Below are positions 1 through 8,702 of a stretch of 64,000 nucleotides of DNA, piece after piece; the stretch's first letter is position 1, and each line of letters opens with the position of its first letter. The position numbers were made by a program, and so were the translations under genes. The DNA is from Rhodospirillales bacterium (GTDB lineage: Bacteria; Pseudomonadota; Alphaproteobacteria; TMED109). The stretch is from assembly GCA_009839325.1 (NCBI GenBank), contig VXPW01000064.1:1-64000 (forward strand), in the 5' to 3' direction. The notes beneath the pieces were generated by a model that had not been told where the DNA came from, did not search any database, and worked only from the letters and a program-made list of their open reading frames with translations.

Positions 1-1054
1 CCCCCGGGCGTGAGCGGATGAAGCCGCCGGCCTCGAAGTGGTTGGTGGCGCCAAGCCCGGATCGGCATGCCGCCCACCGGATCCCGATCAGCGCCTTCCG
101 CAGCAACCCGGTAGCGGTGTAGAGCGTCACCGGCCGCGTGCACGCCTGCTGGATATAGAGCTCCAGGTGATCCTGCAGGTTTTCCCCGACACCTGGCAGA
201 TCGTGGATCACCTCGATGCCGAACTCGCGAAGTTGCTCGGCCGGGCCGATTCCCGACAGCATCAGCAGCTGCGGGGTGTTGATCGGCCCGCCGCTCAGGA
301 TGACCTCGCGCGCCGCCAGCGCCGTTCGGGTGACGCTGCCCTGCCGGTACTCGACACCGCGGACCCGCCGGCCATCCAGGAGAAGCCGGGTCGCCAGCGC
401 CCGGGTTGCGACGGCCAAATTCCCCCGACTTCGAGCCGGCTTCAGATACGCGTTGGCGGTGCTCCAGCGGCGCCCCCGATGAACCGTCATGTCCATCGGT
501 CCGAGACCCTCCTGCCGGTAGCCGTTCATATCGGCAGTGCGGGCGTAACCAGCCTGTTCACCCGCTGCGATGAACGCGTGATAAAGCGGATTGCGCATGG
601 TCCCGCGCGAGGTATGGAGCGGACCGGAGTCACCCCGGTAGTCGCCGCCGCCGCCACTGAAGGTCTCGGCCCGCCGGAAGTACGGTAGTACTTCGGCATA
701 CGACCATCCCGCGGCGCCGGACTCGGCCCAGCCCTCGTAGTCCAGGGCGTTCCCACGGACGTATGCCATCCCGTTGACCGACGAAGAGCCCCCGAGCACC
801 TTGCCGCGTGGACAGTGCAATCGCCGACCGCCCAGATGCGGCTCGGGCTCGGTCTGATAGTGCCATCCGTAGCGCGGGTGGGTCATGGCGATGGCGAGCG
901 CCGTCGGCATCTGCACGAAGATGCTGCGGTCGCTGCCGCCGGCCTCAATCAGCAGCACACGCGCGGTACCGTCTTCGGTCAGCCGATTGGCCAGAACGCA
1001 GCCTGCCGACCCGGCGCCAACGACGACATAATCGAACATCTGTCGCGTGTTCAT
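1..1054 (-). CDS. betA: Choline dehydrogenase / GMC oxidoreductase, C-terminus outside window
   Basis: FAD-dependent GMC-family oxidoreductase. BetA oxidises choline to betaine aldehyde and on to glycine betaine. About 351 codons are present; the family is about 530-560 residues, so the C-terminal third, including the catalytic histidines, lies left of the window. The N-terminus has the Rossmann motif GAGSAGCVLANRL. It is followed by the GMC signature 1 core GGSSSVNGMAYVRG (about residue 80) and signature 2 around GPINTPQLLMLSGIGP (about 255). The start at 1054 gives MNTRQMFDYVVVG; an ATG at 1039 (MFDYVVVG) is an alternative. It is transcribed away from the choline/betaine ABC importer, and that pairing of uptake with oxidation supports choline as substrate. 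Alcohol dehydrogenases of the same GMC subfamily cannot be excluded without the C-terminus. Confidence 0.85.
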   Translation of the reverse strand, partial: MNTRQMFDYVVVGAGSAGCVLANRLTEDGTARVLLIEAGGSDRSIFVQMPTALAIAMTHPRYGWHYQTEPEPHLGGRRLHCPRGKVLGGSSSVNGMAYVRGNALDYEGWAESGAAGWSYAEVLPYFRRAETFSGGGGDYRGDSGPLHTSRGTMRNPLYHAFIAAGEQAGYARTADMNGYRQEGLGPMDMTVHRGRRWSTANAYLKPARSRGNLAVATRALATRLLLDGRRVRGVEYRQGSVTRTALAAREVILSGGPINTPQLLMLSGIGPAEQLREFGIEVIHDLPGVGENLQDHLELYIQQACTRPVTLYTATGLLRKALIGIRWAACRSGLGATNHFEAGGFIRSRPG

Positions 1055-1117
1055 CTAGATGCGCAGCCGCCCCTGCTCTTGCGGCCCTATGGCCGGCATG
1101 GTAGCCCTAACGAGCGT

Positions 1118-1131
1118 CATTGCCCGCAATG
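1118..1131. promoter_or_regulatory. Palindrome between betA and choX, candidate operator
   Basis: CATTGCCCGCAATG is a perfect 6-bp inverted repeat with a 2-base centre. It sits in the 112-bp divergent spacer, 36 bases before the choX start. The position suits an operator controlling the importer and perhaps betA. No BetI or other regulator gene is in the window, so the binding protein is unknown. Confidence 0.35.
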
Positions 1132-1166
1132 GCGCGTAACGGACACCCAACCAGGAGGATATGGCG

Positions 1167-2114
1167 ATGACAGAACGCGTGCGCGTGGCAGTGCTCGGGG
1201 TGGTTGCAGCTCTGCTGTTCTCGCCCTCCGTCTGGGCGGCCGATCCAGATTCGTGCCAGACGGTTCGCTTCTCTGACGTGGGATGGACTGACATCACCTC
1301 GACGACCGCAGCAACTTCCGTGGTCCTCAAGGCACTCGGCTACGAGCCGACTGCGTCCGTGCTCTCCGTGCCGGTTACTTACACCAGTCTCAAGAATGGC
1401 GATATCGACGTCTTCCTCGGCAACTGGATGCCGACCATGGAAGCCGACATCGCGCCATACCGGGACGAGGGGTCGGTCGAGACCGTCGCCCAGAACTTGA
1501 CCGGGGCGAAATACACCCTCGCCGTCAACAAGCTGGCGGCCGACGGTGGCATCACGGGCTTCGGCGACATCTCCCAGTACAGTGCAGAACTCGAGGGCAA
1601 GATCTACGGCATCGAACCGGGCAATGACGGCAATCGGCTGATCCAGGCCATGATCGACGAGAACACGTTCGGGCTGCAGGGATTTGAGCTGGTGGAATCG
1701 AGCGAGCAAGGCATGCTCGCCCAGGTGGACCGGGCAAACCGCAGGGATCAGTGGATTGTGTTCCTGGGGTGGGAGCCGCACCCGATGAATGCGAAGTACG
1801 AGATGACCTATCTCGCGGGGGGCGATGACATTTTCGGCCCGAATTTCGGTGGCGCGGAGGTCTACACCAACACTCGGCAGGGTTACGTTGAAGAGTGCCC
1901 GAACGTCGGGAAGCTGCTGACCAACCTTACGTTCACGTTGGCAATGGAAAACGAGATCATGACCGCCATCCTCGAGGACGAGCAGGAGCCGCAGCAGGCT
2001 GCGACGGCATGGCTCCAAGCGAACCCGTCCATCCTGGAGGGCTGGCTTGACGGAGTTACGACTCTGAGCGGCGACGATGGCTTGGCTGCCGTGAACGCCA
2101 GCCTCGGGCTCTAG
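1167..2114 (+). CDS. choX: Choline/glycine-betaine ABC transporter, periplasmic binding protein
   Basis: Periplasmic substrate-binding protein of a quaternary-amine importer (OpuAC/ChoX family). It has an Ala-rich signal peptide ending near VWAAD. The aromatic-cage residues expected for ChoX appear in order: Trp in FSDVGWTDI, Trp in LGNWMPTME, Tyr in AKYTLAV and Trp in FLGWEPHPMN. I chose ATG 1167 rather than 1161: the strong ribosome site AGGAGG at 1153-1158 lies 8 bases before 1167 but only 2 before 1161. About 315 residues, normal for the family. choW and choV follow on the same strand. The cage pattern argues for choline or betaine rather than proline; choice between the two is inference. 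Confidence 0.88.
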   Translation: MTERVRVAVLGVVAALLFSPSVWAADPDSCQTVRFSDVGWTDITSTTAATSVVLKALGYEPTASVLSVPVTYTSLKNGDIDVFLGNWMPTMEADIAPYRDEGSVETVAQNLTGAKYTLAVNKLAADGGITGFGDISQYSAELEGKIYGIEPGNDGNRLIQAMIDENTFGLQGFELVESSEQGMLAQVDRANRRDQWIVFLGWEPHPMNAKYEMTYLAGGDDIFGPNFGGAEVYTNTRQGYVEECPNVGKLLTNLTFTLAMENEIMTAILEDEQEPQQAATAWLQANPSILEGWLDGVTTLSGDDGLAAVNASLGL

Positions 2115-2121
2115 AACGAGT

Positions 2122-2152
2122 TCCGCCCCGTCCTGCAGTCGGACGGGGCGGA
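2122..2152 (+). terminator. Intercistronic hairpin after choX
   Basis: A perfect 12-bp stem (2122-2133 with 2141-2152) and a 7-base loop begin 7 bases after the choX stop. No T-run follows, so it is unlikely to be a full terminator. Such hairpins behind binding-protein genes typically protect the upstream message or attenuate read-through, giving more binding protein than permease. Confidence 0.6.
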
Positions 2153-2169
2153 CAGTCCGGGAATAGGTA

Positions 2170-3018
2170 TTGCACTGGTTGACGGACCAGAAGATTCCCC
2201 TCGGCAAGTGGATCAAGTCCCTTGCGGACTTGCTGCTCGACCACGGGGCCTGGTTCTTCGACTATCTCTCTGAGTTCCTGAAGTTCCTGATCGAGGGCGT
2301 GGCCGGCCTGCTGCTGGCCGTCCCCTCGCTCGCCCTGGTGCTGGCGCTTGCCGGCCTCGCCTTCTGGCTGCACCGCTCCTGGAAACTGGTCGCCGCCGTC
2401 GTGCTGTTGCTGCTCCTGGTGATCAATCTGGGCTATTGGGAAACCACGGTCCAGACCTTCACGCTCATCCTGTTCTCCACCGTGATCTGTGTCGTCATCG
2501 GCGTGCCGGTCGGGATCGCGGCGGCACACCGGCCCTGGCTCTACAACACCATCCGGCCGGTACTCGACCTGATGCAGACGATCCCGACCTTCGTCTACCT
2601 GATTCCGACCATGATCATGTTCGGGTTGGGCGTGGTGCCGGGCCTGATCTCCACCGTGATCTTCGCCATACCCGCCCCGATCCGGCTCACGCATCTGGGT
2701 GTCTCGGGGGTGCCGCGGGCGCTCATCGAGGCCGGCGAGGCGTTCGGGGCGACTCGACGCCAACTCCTCTGGAAGGTGGAGCTGCCGCACGCCCTGCCAA
2801 CCATCATGGCGGGAGTCACCCAGTGCATCATGCTCAGCCTGTCGATGGTGGTCATCGCGGCGATGGTCGGGGCACCAGGCCTCGGCGTGCCGGTGTTGCG
2901 CGCACTCAATACCGTAAATATCGCCAAAGGCTTCGAGGCCGGGCTCGCCATCGTCATCGTCGCCTTCTTGCTCGATCGCTTGTGCAAGCCGCGCGGCGGC
3001 ACCAAGCAGCGGGGCTGA
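2170..3018 (+). CDS. choW: Choline/glycine-betaine ABC transporter, permease
   Basis: Inner-membrane permease of the ProW/OpuAB family, 282 residues with about six hydrophobic segments. The loop that contacts the ATPase is visible as EAGEAFGATRRQLLWKVELPHALPTIMAG (split here by description: EAGEAFGATRRQLLW, then KVELPHALPTIMAG). The only starts after the in-frame stop at 2164-2166 are TTG codons; TTG 2170 is the first, TTG 2179 the next. Weak initiation fits the strong hairpin placed just before it. Forms an importer with choX and choV. Confidence 0.87.
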   Translation: MHWLTDQKIPLGKWIKSLADLLLDHGAWFFDYLSEFLKFLIEGVAGLLLAVPSLALVLALAGLAFWLHRSWKLVAAVVLLLLLVINLGYWETTVQTFTLILFSTVICVVIGVPVGIAAAHRPWLYNTIRPVLDLMQTIPTFVYLIPTMIMFGLGVVPGLISTVIFAIPAPIRLTHLGVSGVPRALIEAGEAFGATRRQLLWKVELPHALPTIMAGVTQCIMLSLSMVVIAAMVGAPGLGVPVLRALNTVNIAKGFEAGLAIVIVAFLLDRLCKPRGGTKQRG

Positions 3019-3036
3019 CCCATTCACGCGATCGAG

Positions 3037-4221
3037 TTGAAGGCAGTCGACATCCTGTTTGGTGGCGACGTACCGGCTGCCCTGCAGATGCTCGATCGCG
3101 GCGCCGACCGGCAAGGCATCCAGGACGCCACCGGCTCGGTCATCGGTGTTGCCGGCGCATCGCTCGCGGTGCAGAGCGGCGAGATTTGCGTACTCATGGG
3201 TCTGTCGGGCTCCGGCAAGTCGACCCTGCTGCGCGCCGTGAACGGCCTCTGCGGGGTCACCCGCGGCCAGGTCCTGGTCCGCGACGGGGATGCCCCGCTC
3301 GACATGGCGGGCTGCGATGCCGCCACGCTGCGGCGCATGCGCACGGAGCGCATCGCCATGGTGTTCCAGCAGTTCGCCCTGCTGCCCTGGCGCACCGTCC
3401 ATGAGAACGTCAGCTTCGGCCTCGAGCTGCGGGGCGCTGCCCGGGCGGAACGCGACGCCATTGTCCGGAAACACCTCGAGCTGGTGGATCTCGACCGCTG
3501 GGGCGACCGGTACGTGCACGAGCTTTCCGGTGGCATGCAGCAGCGGGTCGGGCTTGCCCGGGCGCTTGCCACCGATTCCGACATCCTCCTGATGGACGAG
3601 CCGTTCTCGGCGTTGGATCCGCTTATCCGGGAGCACCTGCAGGACGAGCTGCTGGATCTGCAGAGCCGACTCGGCAAGACGATCCTGTTCGTGAGCCACG
3701 ATCTCAACGAAGCGCTCAAGCTCGGGCGGCATATCGCGATCATGGAAGCAGGGCGGATCGTCCAGTTCGGTGAACCCGAAGAAATCGTTCTCAATCCAGC
3801 CAACGCCTATGTCGCCGAATTCATTGCCCATATGGACGCGCTCAACGTGCTGCGCTGCCGCTCGCTCATGACGCCGGTGGCAAACGTACGGCGCGACGGC
3901 GACATGCTGCGGCTCGATTGGTCAGGCCTCAATCGGCTGAGACTGAATGCCGACGGCGGGCCCGACGAGGCCAGCATCGAACCTGCACCGGCCACGATCC
4001 GGCACTACTCGCCGGACCTGGACACGGAGACGCTTACCGGCAGAACCATCTGCGCGGCCGCGCCGGACCTGCCGATGCGCACGGCCATCGAGCTCCGGCA
4101 CTGCACCGGCCGACCGGTGCTGCTGATGGAGCAGGGCCGGATGGTGGGCGTGATCGGCGACGACGAAATCTATCGAGGCCTGTTGCGACAGGGTGCCGCC
4201 GCCGGCAACCAGCAGGATTGA
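3037..4221 (+). CDS. choV: Choline/glycine-betaine ABC transporter, ATP-binding protein
   Basis: Cytoplasmic ATPase of the ProV/ChoV type, 394 residues. Walker A is GLSGSGKST (about residue 52), the signature is LSGGMQQRVGLARAL, and Walker B is ILLMDEPFSALD followed by the switch SHDLNE. The C-terminal 130 residues resemble a degenerate CBS pair, the region that senses ionic strength in OpuA-type relatives; whether it still does so is unknown. The start is a TTG at 3037, 18 bases after choW, with no better codon before the upstream stop. The gene converges on the leucine-catabolism operon. Confidence 0.88.
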   Translation: MKAVDILFGGDVPAALQMLDRGADRQGIQDATGSVIGVAGASLAVQSGEICVLMGLSGSGKSTLLRAVNGLCGVTRGQVLVRDGDAPLDMAGCDAATLRRMRTERIAMVFQQFALLPWRTVHENVSFGLELRGAARAERDAIVRKHLELVDLDRWGDRYVHELSGGMQQRVGLARALATDSDILLMDEPFSALDPLIREHLQDELLDLQSRLGKTILFVSHDLNEALKLGRHIAIMEAGRIVQFGEPEEIVLNPANAYVAEFIAHMDALNVLRCRSLMTPVANVRRDGDMLRLDWSGLNRLRLNADGGPDEASIEPAPATIRHYSPDLDTETLTGRTICAAAPDLPMRTAIELRHCTGRPVLLMEQGRMVGVIGDDEIYRGLLRQGAAAGNQQD

Positions 4222-4298
4222 CCTCGGCGGCCGGCCCGACTTCGGTGACCGCGCTCGCGGATCGCGGCCGCCGTCGCGGAGCACCGGTCGTTGCGTCG

Positions 4299-6269
4299 TC
4301 AGCCGGAATCCGGCGCAAACTCGACCAGTGGCTCACCTTCATTGATCCACGCGCCCTGTTCGCACAGCAGCGCGGTGACCCGCCCGGCGCTCGGCGCCTC
4401 GATTCGATGCTCAATCTTCATTGCCTCGACGATCAGCAGCGTGGCCCCTGCAGCGACCGCGGACCCTGGCTCAACCTGTACGGCGGTCACGCGCCCAGGC
4501 ATCGGCGATGCGAAATCGTCGGCCTCGCCGGAGCCGACCGTGCTCCCGGACATTCGATCCGACCGCTCGACGACACGGTCCCCCCCGTCCAGGAAGAGCC
4601 AGACACGCAGTTCGTCCATGATCGCCCGGGCGCAAACGGCGATGCCGCCAATCCGGACATCCAGCGCTCCACGTTCGTCGATGCTCCCTGACACCGCGTA
4701 CCGGCGTCCGTCGATCCGCATCGTCCACGCGCCGGCGCCGGCCGGCTCCGTGCACACCTCGACACTGCGCCCGTCGCATGACAAGCGCACGGTTTGGCGG
4801 ACCGAGCCGCCACCGCGCCAGCCATCGGCCGCCCTCCACGGATCCCCGAAGGCAGGCGCCGGCGGCCGTGCCATCACCGCGACGGCTGCCAGCGCGAAGG
4901 TCTCGTCCTCCGGTGGTTCGGGCGAACCGGACAGGGCGTCGAGGCGGTCCGGAATAAAACCGGTATCGACCTGACCGGCGCAAAATGCGGGATCCTCGAG
5001 GCATCCGCTCAGCAGGCTCAGATTTGTGGCCGGACCGGCACATCGGGTTTGTCGCAGTGCCGCCACGAGCCGGGAGCGGGCCTCCTCCCGGTCCTCCCCA
5101 AACGCAATTACCTTTGCGATCAGCGAATCATAGTGGGGCGGCACGAGGTCGCCCGACGCAATCCCCGCGTCGACCCGAATTCCCTCCCCCGCCGGCCAGC
5201 GGACTTCCCGGACCGGGCCCGGCTGCGGCCGAAAATCGTGCGCGGGATCTTCGGCGCATACCCGTGCCTCGATCGCGTGCCCACGCAAGGCGATCGCGTC
5301 CTGCTCGAAATCGAGGGGCTCGCCTGCGGCGATTCGGATCTGCCATTCCACGAGGTCCAGCCCCGTCACGCATTCCGTGACCGGATGTTCGACCTGGAGG
5401 CGCGTGTTCATTTCGATGAAGTAGAACCGATCGTCGTCCGCCAGGAGGAACTCGACCGTTCCGGCGTTCACGTAGCCGATCGCCGAGGCAGCTTCGCAGG
5501 CTGCCCCGGTGAGCCCGGCGCGCACCGCGGGAGCGAGGCCGGGGGCCGGCGCCTCCTCGATCACTTTCTGGTGTCGTCGCTGCAGGGAGCAGTCGCGCTC
5601 GAACAGGTGGACCGTGCGGCCGTGGCTGTCGGCGAGGACTTGCACCTCGACGTGGCGGGCCCCCGTCACCAGCTTCTCGACCAGGAGGCGACCGTCCCCG
5701 AAGGCGGCTTCCGCCTCGCGCGCTGCCGAATTGAGCGCCTCGCCCAGTTCGGCTTCGGTATCGACGCGCCGCAGTCCCCGGCCGCCGCCGCCCGCCACGG
5801 CCTTGACCAGCACGGGGTAGCCGAGCGCACGACACCGCTCGGTAACATCCGCAGCCTCCTCTACCGGAAATCCAGGCAGCACCGGCACCCCTGTGCGCTC
5901 CATTCGGCTGCGCGCTGCGTCCTTGTCTCCCATCAGCCGAATCGCGTCGGGCGCCGGCCCGATCCAGCGAACGCCCGCCGCCTCGCAAGCCTCCGCAAAT
6001 TCCGCGTTCTCGGACAGGAAGCCGTATCCGGGATGGACGGCATCGACCCCGGCTCGCCGGGCGACCGCAAGCAGGCGTTCGGAATCGAGATAGCTCAGGT
6101 GCGACGCCGACGGCCCCAGCGGCAACACCGTGTCGACGGCGCGGGCGTGCAGCGCGTCCCGGTCCGCCCAAGAGGTCACGCCCACCGTGGCAATTCCCAG
6201 ACGCCGGCAGGTGCGCGCCACCCGGGCGGCAATTTCGCCGCGGTTGGCGATCAGGATACGTTCGAACAC
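4299..6269 (-). CDS. liuD: Methylcrotonyl-CoA carboxylase, biotin-containing alpha subunit
   Basis: Biotin carboxylase plus biotin carrier subunit (MccA/LiuD) that carboxylates 3-methylcrotonyl-CoA in leucine degradation, together with the beta subunit two genes upstream. 656 residues, normal length. It has the N-terminal biotin-carboxylase opening FERILIANRGEIAARV, the ATP-grasp glycine-rich stretch KAVAGGGGRGLRRV (about 160) and the catalytic region EMNTRLQVEHPVTE (about 285). The carrier motif with the biotinylated lysine is EAMKIEH near the C-terminus. It is the last gene of the minus-strand operon and starts 5 bases after liuC. Propionyl-CoA carboxylase alpha is similar; the neighbours decide for methylcrotonyl-CoA. 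Confidence 0.92.
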   Translation of the reverse strand: MFERILIANRGEIAARVARTCRRLGIATVGVTSWADRDALHARAVDTVLPLGPSASHLSYLDSERLLAVARRAGVDAVHPGYGFLSENAEFAEACEAAGVRWIGPAPDAIRLMGDKDAARSRMERTGVPVLPGFPVEEAADVTERCRALGYPVLVKAVAGGGGRGLRRVDTEAELGEALNSAAREAEAAFGDGRLLVEKLVTGARHVEVQVLADSHGRTVHLFERDCSLQRRHQKVIEEAPAPGLAPAVRAGLTGAACEAASAIGYVNAGTVEFLLADDDRFYFIEMNTRLQVEHPVTECVTGLDLVEWQIRIAAGEPLDFEQDAIALRGHAIEARVCAEDPAHDFRPQPGPVREVRWPAGEGIRVDAGIASGDLVPPHYDSLIAKVIAFGEDREEARSRLVAALRQTRCAGPATNLSLLSGCLEDPAFCAGQVDTGFIPDRLDALSGSPEPPEDETFALAAVAVMARPPAPAFGDPWRAADGWRGGGSVRQTVRLSCDGRSVEVCTEPAGAGAWTMRIDGRRYAVSGSIDERGALDVRIGGIAVCARAIMDELRVWLFLDGGDRVVERSDRMSGSTVGSGEADDFASPMPGRVTAVQVEPGSAVAAGATLLIVEAMKIEHRIEAPSAGRVTALLCEQGAWINEGEPLVEFAPDSG

Positions 6270-6274
6270 CGGGG

Positions 6275-7075
6275 TCAGGTGGTCCAGTCCGGAGGGCGCC
6301 TCTCCAGGAACGCGGCCGCGCCCTCCTGTCCCTCCCGGCTCGCCCGGCGCTCGGCGATCCGCGTGGCAAGCTCCGTCCGCAGCGCGCCGTCCCTGGCGCG
6401 TCCAACGACCGCCCTCGTCAGCTCCTTGATTTGACGCTGCGCCTCCGGCCCGCCACTGAGCAGCGCGGCCACCAGGTCCTCGACGACCGCGGGCAACTCG
6501 GTGTCATCCGTAACCTGGCTGACCAGACCGAGCCGAAGGGCGTCGTCGGCACCGAAGGGCCGGCCGGTCAGAGCAAGCTGGCGAAACTCGCGCGGCCCGA
6601 GCGCATCGATCACATACGGTGCGATCATGGCGGGCTCCAGTCCCAGCCGGACTTCCGACAATGCGAACCGTGCCGACGCCGCAGCGACCGCAATGTCGGC
6701 GGCCGCCACCAGACCGAGCCCACCGCCGAAGGCAGCCCCCTGAACCTGCGCTACGGTCGGGCAGGGAAAGTCGGCCAGCGCTTCGAGCATCGCGGCGAAC
6801 GTTTCCGAATCGCGAACGTTCTCCTCCGTGCTCATCCGGGCGCTCCGCCGCATCCAGCGGAGGTCGGCCCCCGCGCAGAACGCGGGGCCGCGACCCTGGA
6901 GAACAAGGATGCGAACAGCCGAATCACGGGCCAGTGTTGCAAAGGCAGTTTTCAACTCGCCGATGGTCGCCTCGTCGAGCGCGTTGCGAACCTGCTCGCG
7001 GGCGATCTCGACGCGCGCCACACCACGCGCGTCGACGACGTGATGGACTGAAGGTTCTGCTGTACCTGTCGCCAT
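6275..7075 (-). CDS. liuC: Methylglutaconyl-CoA hydratase (enoyl-CoA hydratase family)
   Basis: Crotonase-fold enzyme, 266 residues. In the leucine pathway it hydrates 3-methylglutaconyl-CoA to HMG-CoA. Visible features are the CoA-binding segment AFCAGADLRWM (about 65) and the oxyanion-hole region QGAAFGGGLGLVAAADIAVA (about 105). They are followed by the helix ARFALSEVRLGLEPAMIAPYV that carries a catalytic Glu in crotonases. It lies between the two carboxylase subunit genes, 3 bases after liuB and 5 before liuD, which is the usual liu/mcc order and fixes the substrate better than the sequence does. The start ATG 7075 follows directly on the liuB stop. Confidence 0.88.
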   Translation of the reverse strand: MATGTAEPSVHHVVDARGVARVEIAREQVRNALDEATIGELKTAFATLARDSAVRILVLQGRGPAFCAGADLRWMRRSARMSTEENVRDSETFAAMLEALADFPCPTVAQVQGAAFGGGLGLVAAADIAVAAASARFALSEVRLGLEPAMIAPYVIDALGPREFRQLALTGRPFGADDALRLGLVSQVTDDTELPAVVEDLVAALLSGGPEAQRQIKELTRAVVGRARDGALRTELATRIAERRASREGQEGAAAFLERRPPDWTT

Positions 7076-7078
7076 GGT

Positions 7079-8683
7079 CTACATCCGGAAAACACCGAAC
7101 CGCTGATGCGGGTCGGGGTCGGACGCCACGACCCGCAGTGCCAGCCCCAGCGTCCGCCGGGTCTCGCGCGGATCGATGATGCCGTCGTCCCACAACCGGG
7201 CGGTCGCGTGGTACGGGTTCCCCTGCCGCTCGTACTGGTCGCGGATACCGTCCCGGAATGCTTCCTGTTCCACTTCGGGCCAGTCCTCGCCCCGGGTGGC
7301 CATCGCGTTGCGGCGCACCACCGACAGGACATGGGCGGCCTGCTCCCCGCCCATGACGGAAATGCGGGCGTTCGGCCAGGTCCAGAGAAACCGGGGGCTG
7401 TAGGCCCTTCCGCACATCCCGTAGTTCCCGGCCCCGAAAGAGCCGCCGATGATCACGGTGAGCCGCGGCACGCTGGACGTGGCGACCGCGGTAACCAGTT
7501 TGGCGCCGTCCTTGGCAATCCCGCGGGCCTCGTAGCTCGCCCCGACCATGAAGCCCGTGATGTTCTGCAGGAACAGCAAGGGGATCCCGCGGCGTTCGCA
7601 AAGCTGAATGAAGTGGGCGCCCTTTCGGGAGGATTCGGAAAACAACACGCCGTTGTTGCCGAGGATGCCGACCGGCCGCCTCCAGATCTGCGCGAAACCG
7701 CAGACCAGCGTGGACCCGTAAAGCGGCTTGAATTCGTCGAAGTGGCTGCCGTCGACGATCCGCGCGATGACCTCGCGGACATCCCATGGTTCGCGCGGGT
7801 CGATCGGGACGAGACCGTAGAGTTCCTCCGGGTCGTACTCGGGTTCATCCGGCGGAGCGTCGTCCACCGGAGGGCGGTCGTTGCCGAGATGGCCGATCGC
7901 CTGGCGCACCAGCGACAGGGCATGGGCGTCATCACTCGCCACGTGGTCGACCAGACCAGACCGCCGGCCGTGCACGTCGGCACCGCCCAGTTCCTCCGCG
8001 GTCACGACCTCCCCGGTAGCCGCCTCCACCAGCGGCGGTCCACCCAGGAAAATGGTCCCCTGCCCGGACACGATGATCGATTCGTCGGACATGGCGGGGA
8101 CATAGGCGCCGCCAGCCGTGCACGAACCCATCACGACCGAAATCTGCGGGATACCCCGCGACGACATTCGGGCCTGGTTGTAGAAGCTTCGCCCGAAGTG
8201 ATCACGGTCCGGAAACACTTCGTCCTGCAGCGGCAGGTAGGCGCCGCCGGAATCCACCAGGTAAATGCATGGCAGTGCATTCTCGGCGGCGATGTCCTGG
8301 GCGCGGAGGTGTTTCTTGACCGTGATGGGGTAGTACGTTCCGCCTTTCACGGTTGCATCGTTCACGATCAGCATGCACGCCCGTCCGGCGACCGGACCGA
8401 TGCCCGTGATGAGCCCAGCGGCCGGCGCCTCCCCGTCGTACAGATCGCAGGCTGCCAACGGCGAGAGCTCCAGAAACGGCGCCCCCGGGTCCAGCAGGCG
8501 ATCGATCCGCTCTCGCGGCAGCAGCTTCCCGCGGGCAATGTGCCGCTCGCGGGCCCGGGCGCCGCCGCCCTCACGAACCGTCTCGATCCGGGCGTGGAGT
8601 TCCTCCACCAGTGCCCGCATGCGCGTCCAGTTGGTCCGGTAGGAGACCCCCTGGACGTCGAGCCGGCTTGCCAATGCGGGCAT
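7079..8683 (-). CDS. liuB: Methylcrotonyl-CoA carboxylase, carboxyltransferase beta subunit
   Basis: Carboxyltransferase subunit (MccB/LiuB) that transfers CO2 from carboxybiotin to 3-methylcrotonyl-CoA. 534 residues, as expected. Acyl-CoA carboxylase beta motifs are clear: the CoA site around [17 protein letters not shown] (about 185), the oxyanion region [15 protein letters not shown], and the second-domain block around [11 protein letters not shown] (about 375) and [16 protein letters not shown] (about 415). The latter block distinguishes MCC from propionyl-CoA carboxylase beta. Followed 3 bases later by liuC. Confidence 0.92.
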   Translation of the reverse strand: MPALASRLDVQGVSYRTNWTRMRALVEELHARIETVREGGGARARERHIARGKLLPRERIDRLLDPGAPFLELSPLAACDLYDGEAPAAGLITGIGPVAGRACMLIVNDATVKGGTYYPITVKKHLRAQDIAAENALPCIYLVDSGGAYLPLQDEVFPDRDHFGRSFYNQARMSSRGIPQISVVMGSCTAGGAYVPAMSDESIIVSGQGTIFLGGPPLVEAATGEVVTAEELGGADVHGRRSGLVDHVASDDAHALSLVRQAIGHLGNDRPPVDDAPPDEPEYDPEELYGLVPIDPREPWDVREVIARIVDGSHFDEFKPLYGSTLVCGFAQIWRRPVGILGNNGVLFSESSRKGAHFIQLCERRGIPLLFLQNITGFMVGASYEARGIAKDGAKLVTAVATSSVPRLTVIIGGSFGAGNYGMCGRAYSPRFLWTWPNARISVMGGEQAAHVLSVVRRNAMATRGEDWPEVEQEAFRDGIRDQYERQGNPYHATARLWDDGIIDPRETRRTLGLALRVVASDPDPHQRFGVFRM

Positions 8684-8702
8684 GACGGGTGGCTTCCTGC
8701 GC

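Noticed and set aside
1161-1166. ATG 1161 as start of choX
   Set aside because: It is only 2 bases from the AGGAGG ribosome site; ATG 1167 has normal spacing.
1107-2216. 369-codon open frame on the minus strand opposite choX
   Set aside because: Antisense shadow; choX has signal peptide, ribosome site and ligand residues.
2056-3831. 591-codon open frame on the minus strand opposite the choline importer
   Set aside because: It mirrors the coding frames of choW and choV, has His/Asp/Arg-rich non-globular sequence and no ribosome site. It is a GC-codon shadow.
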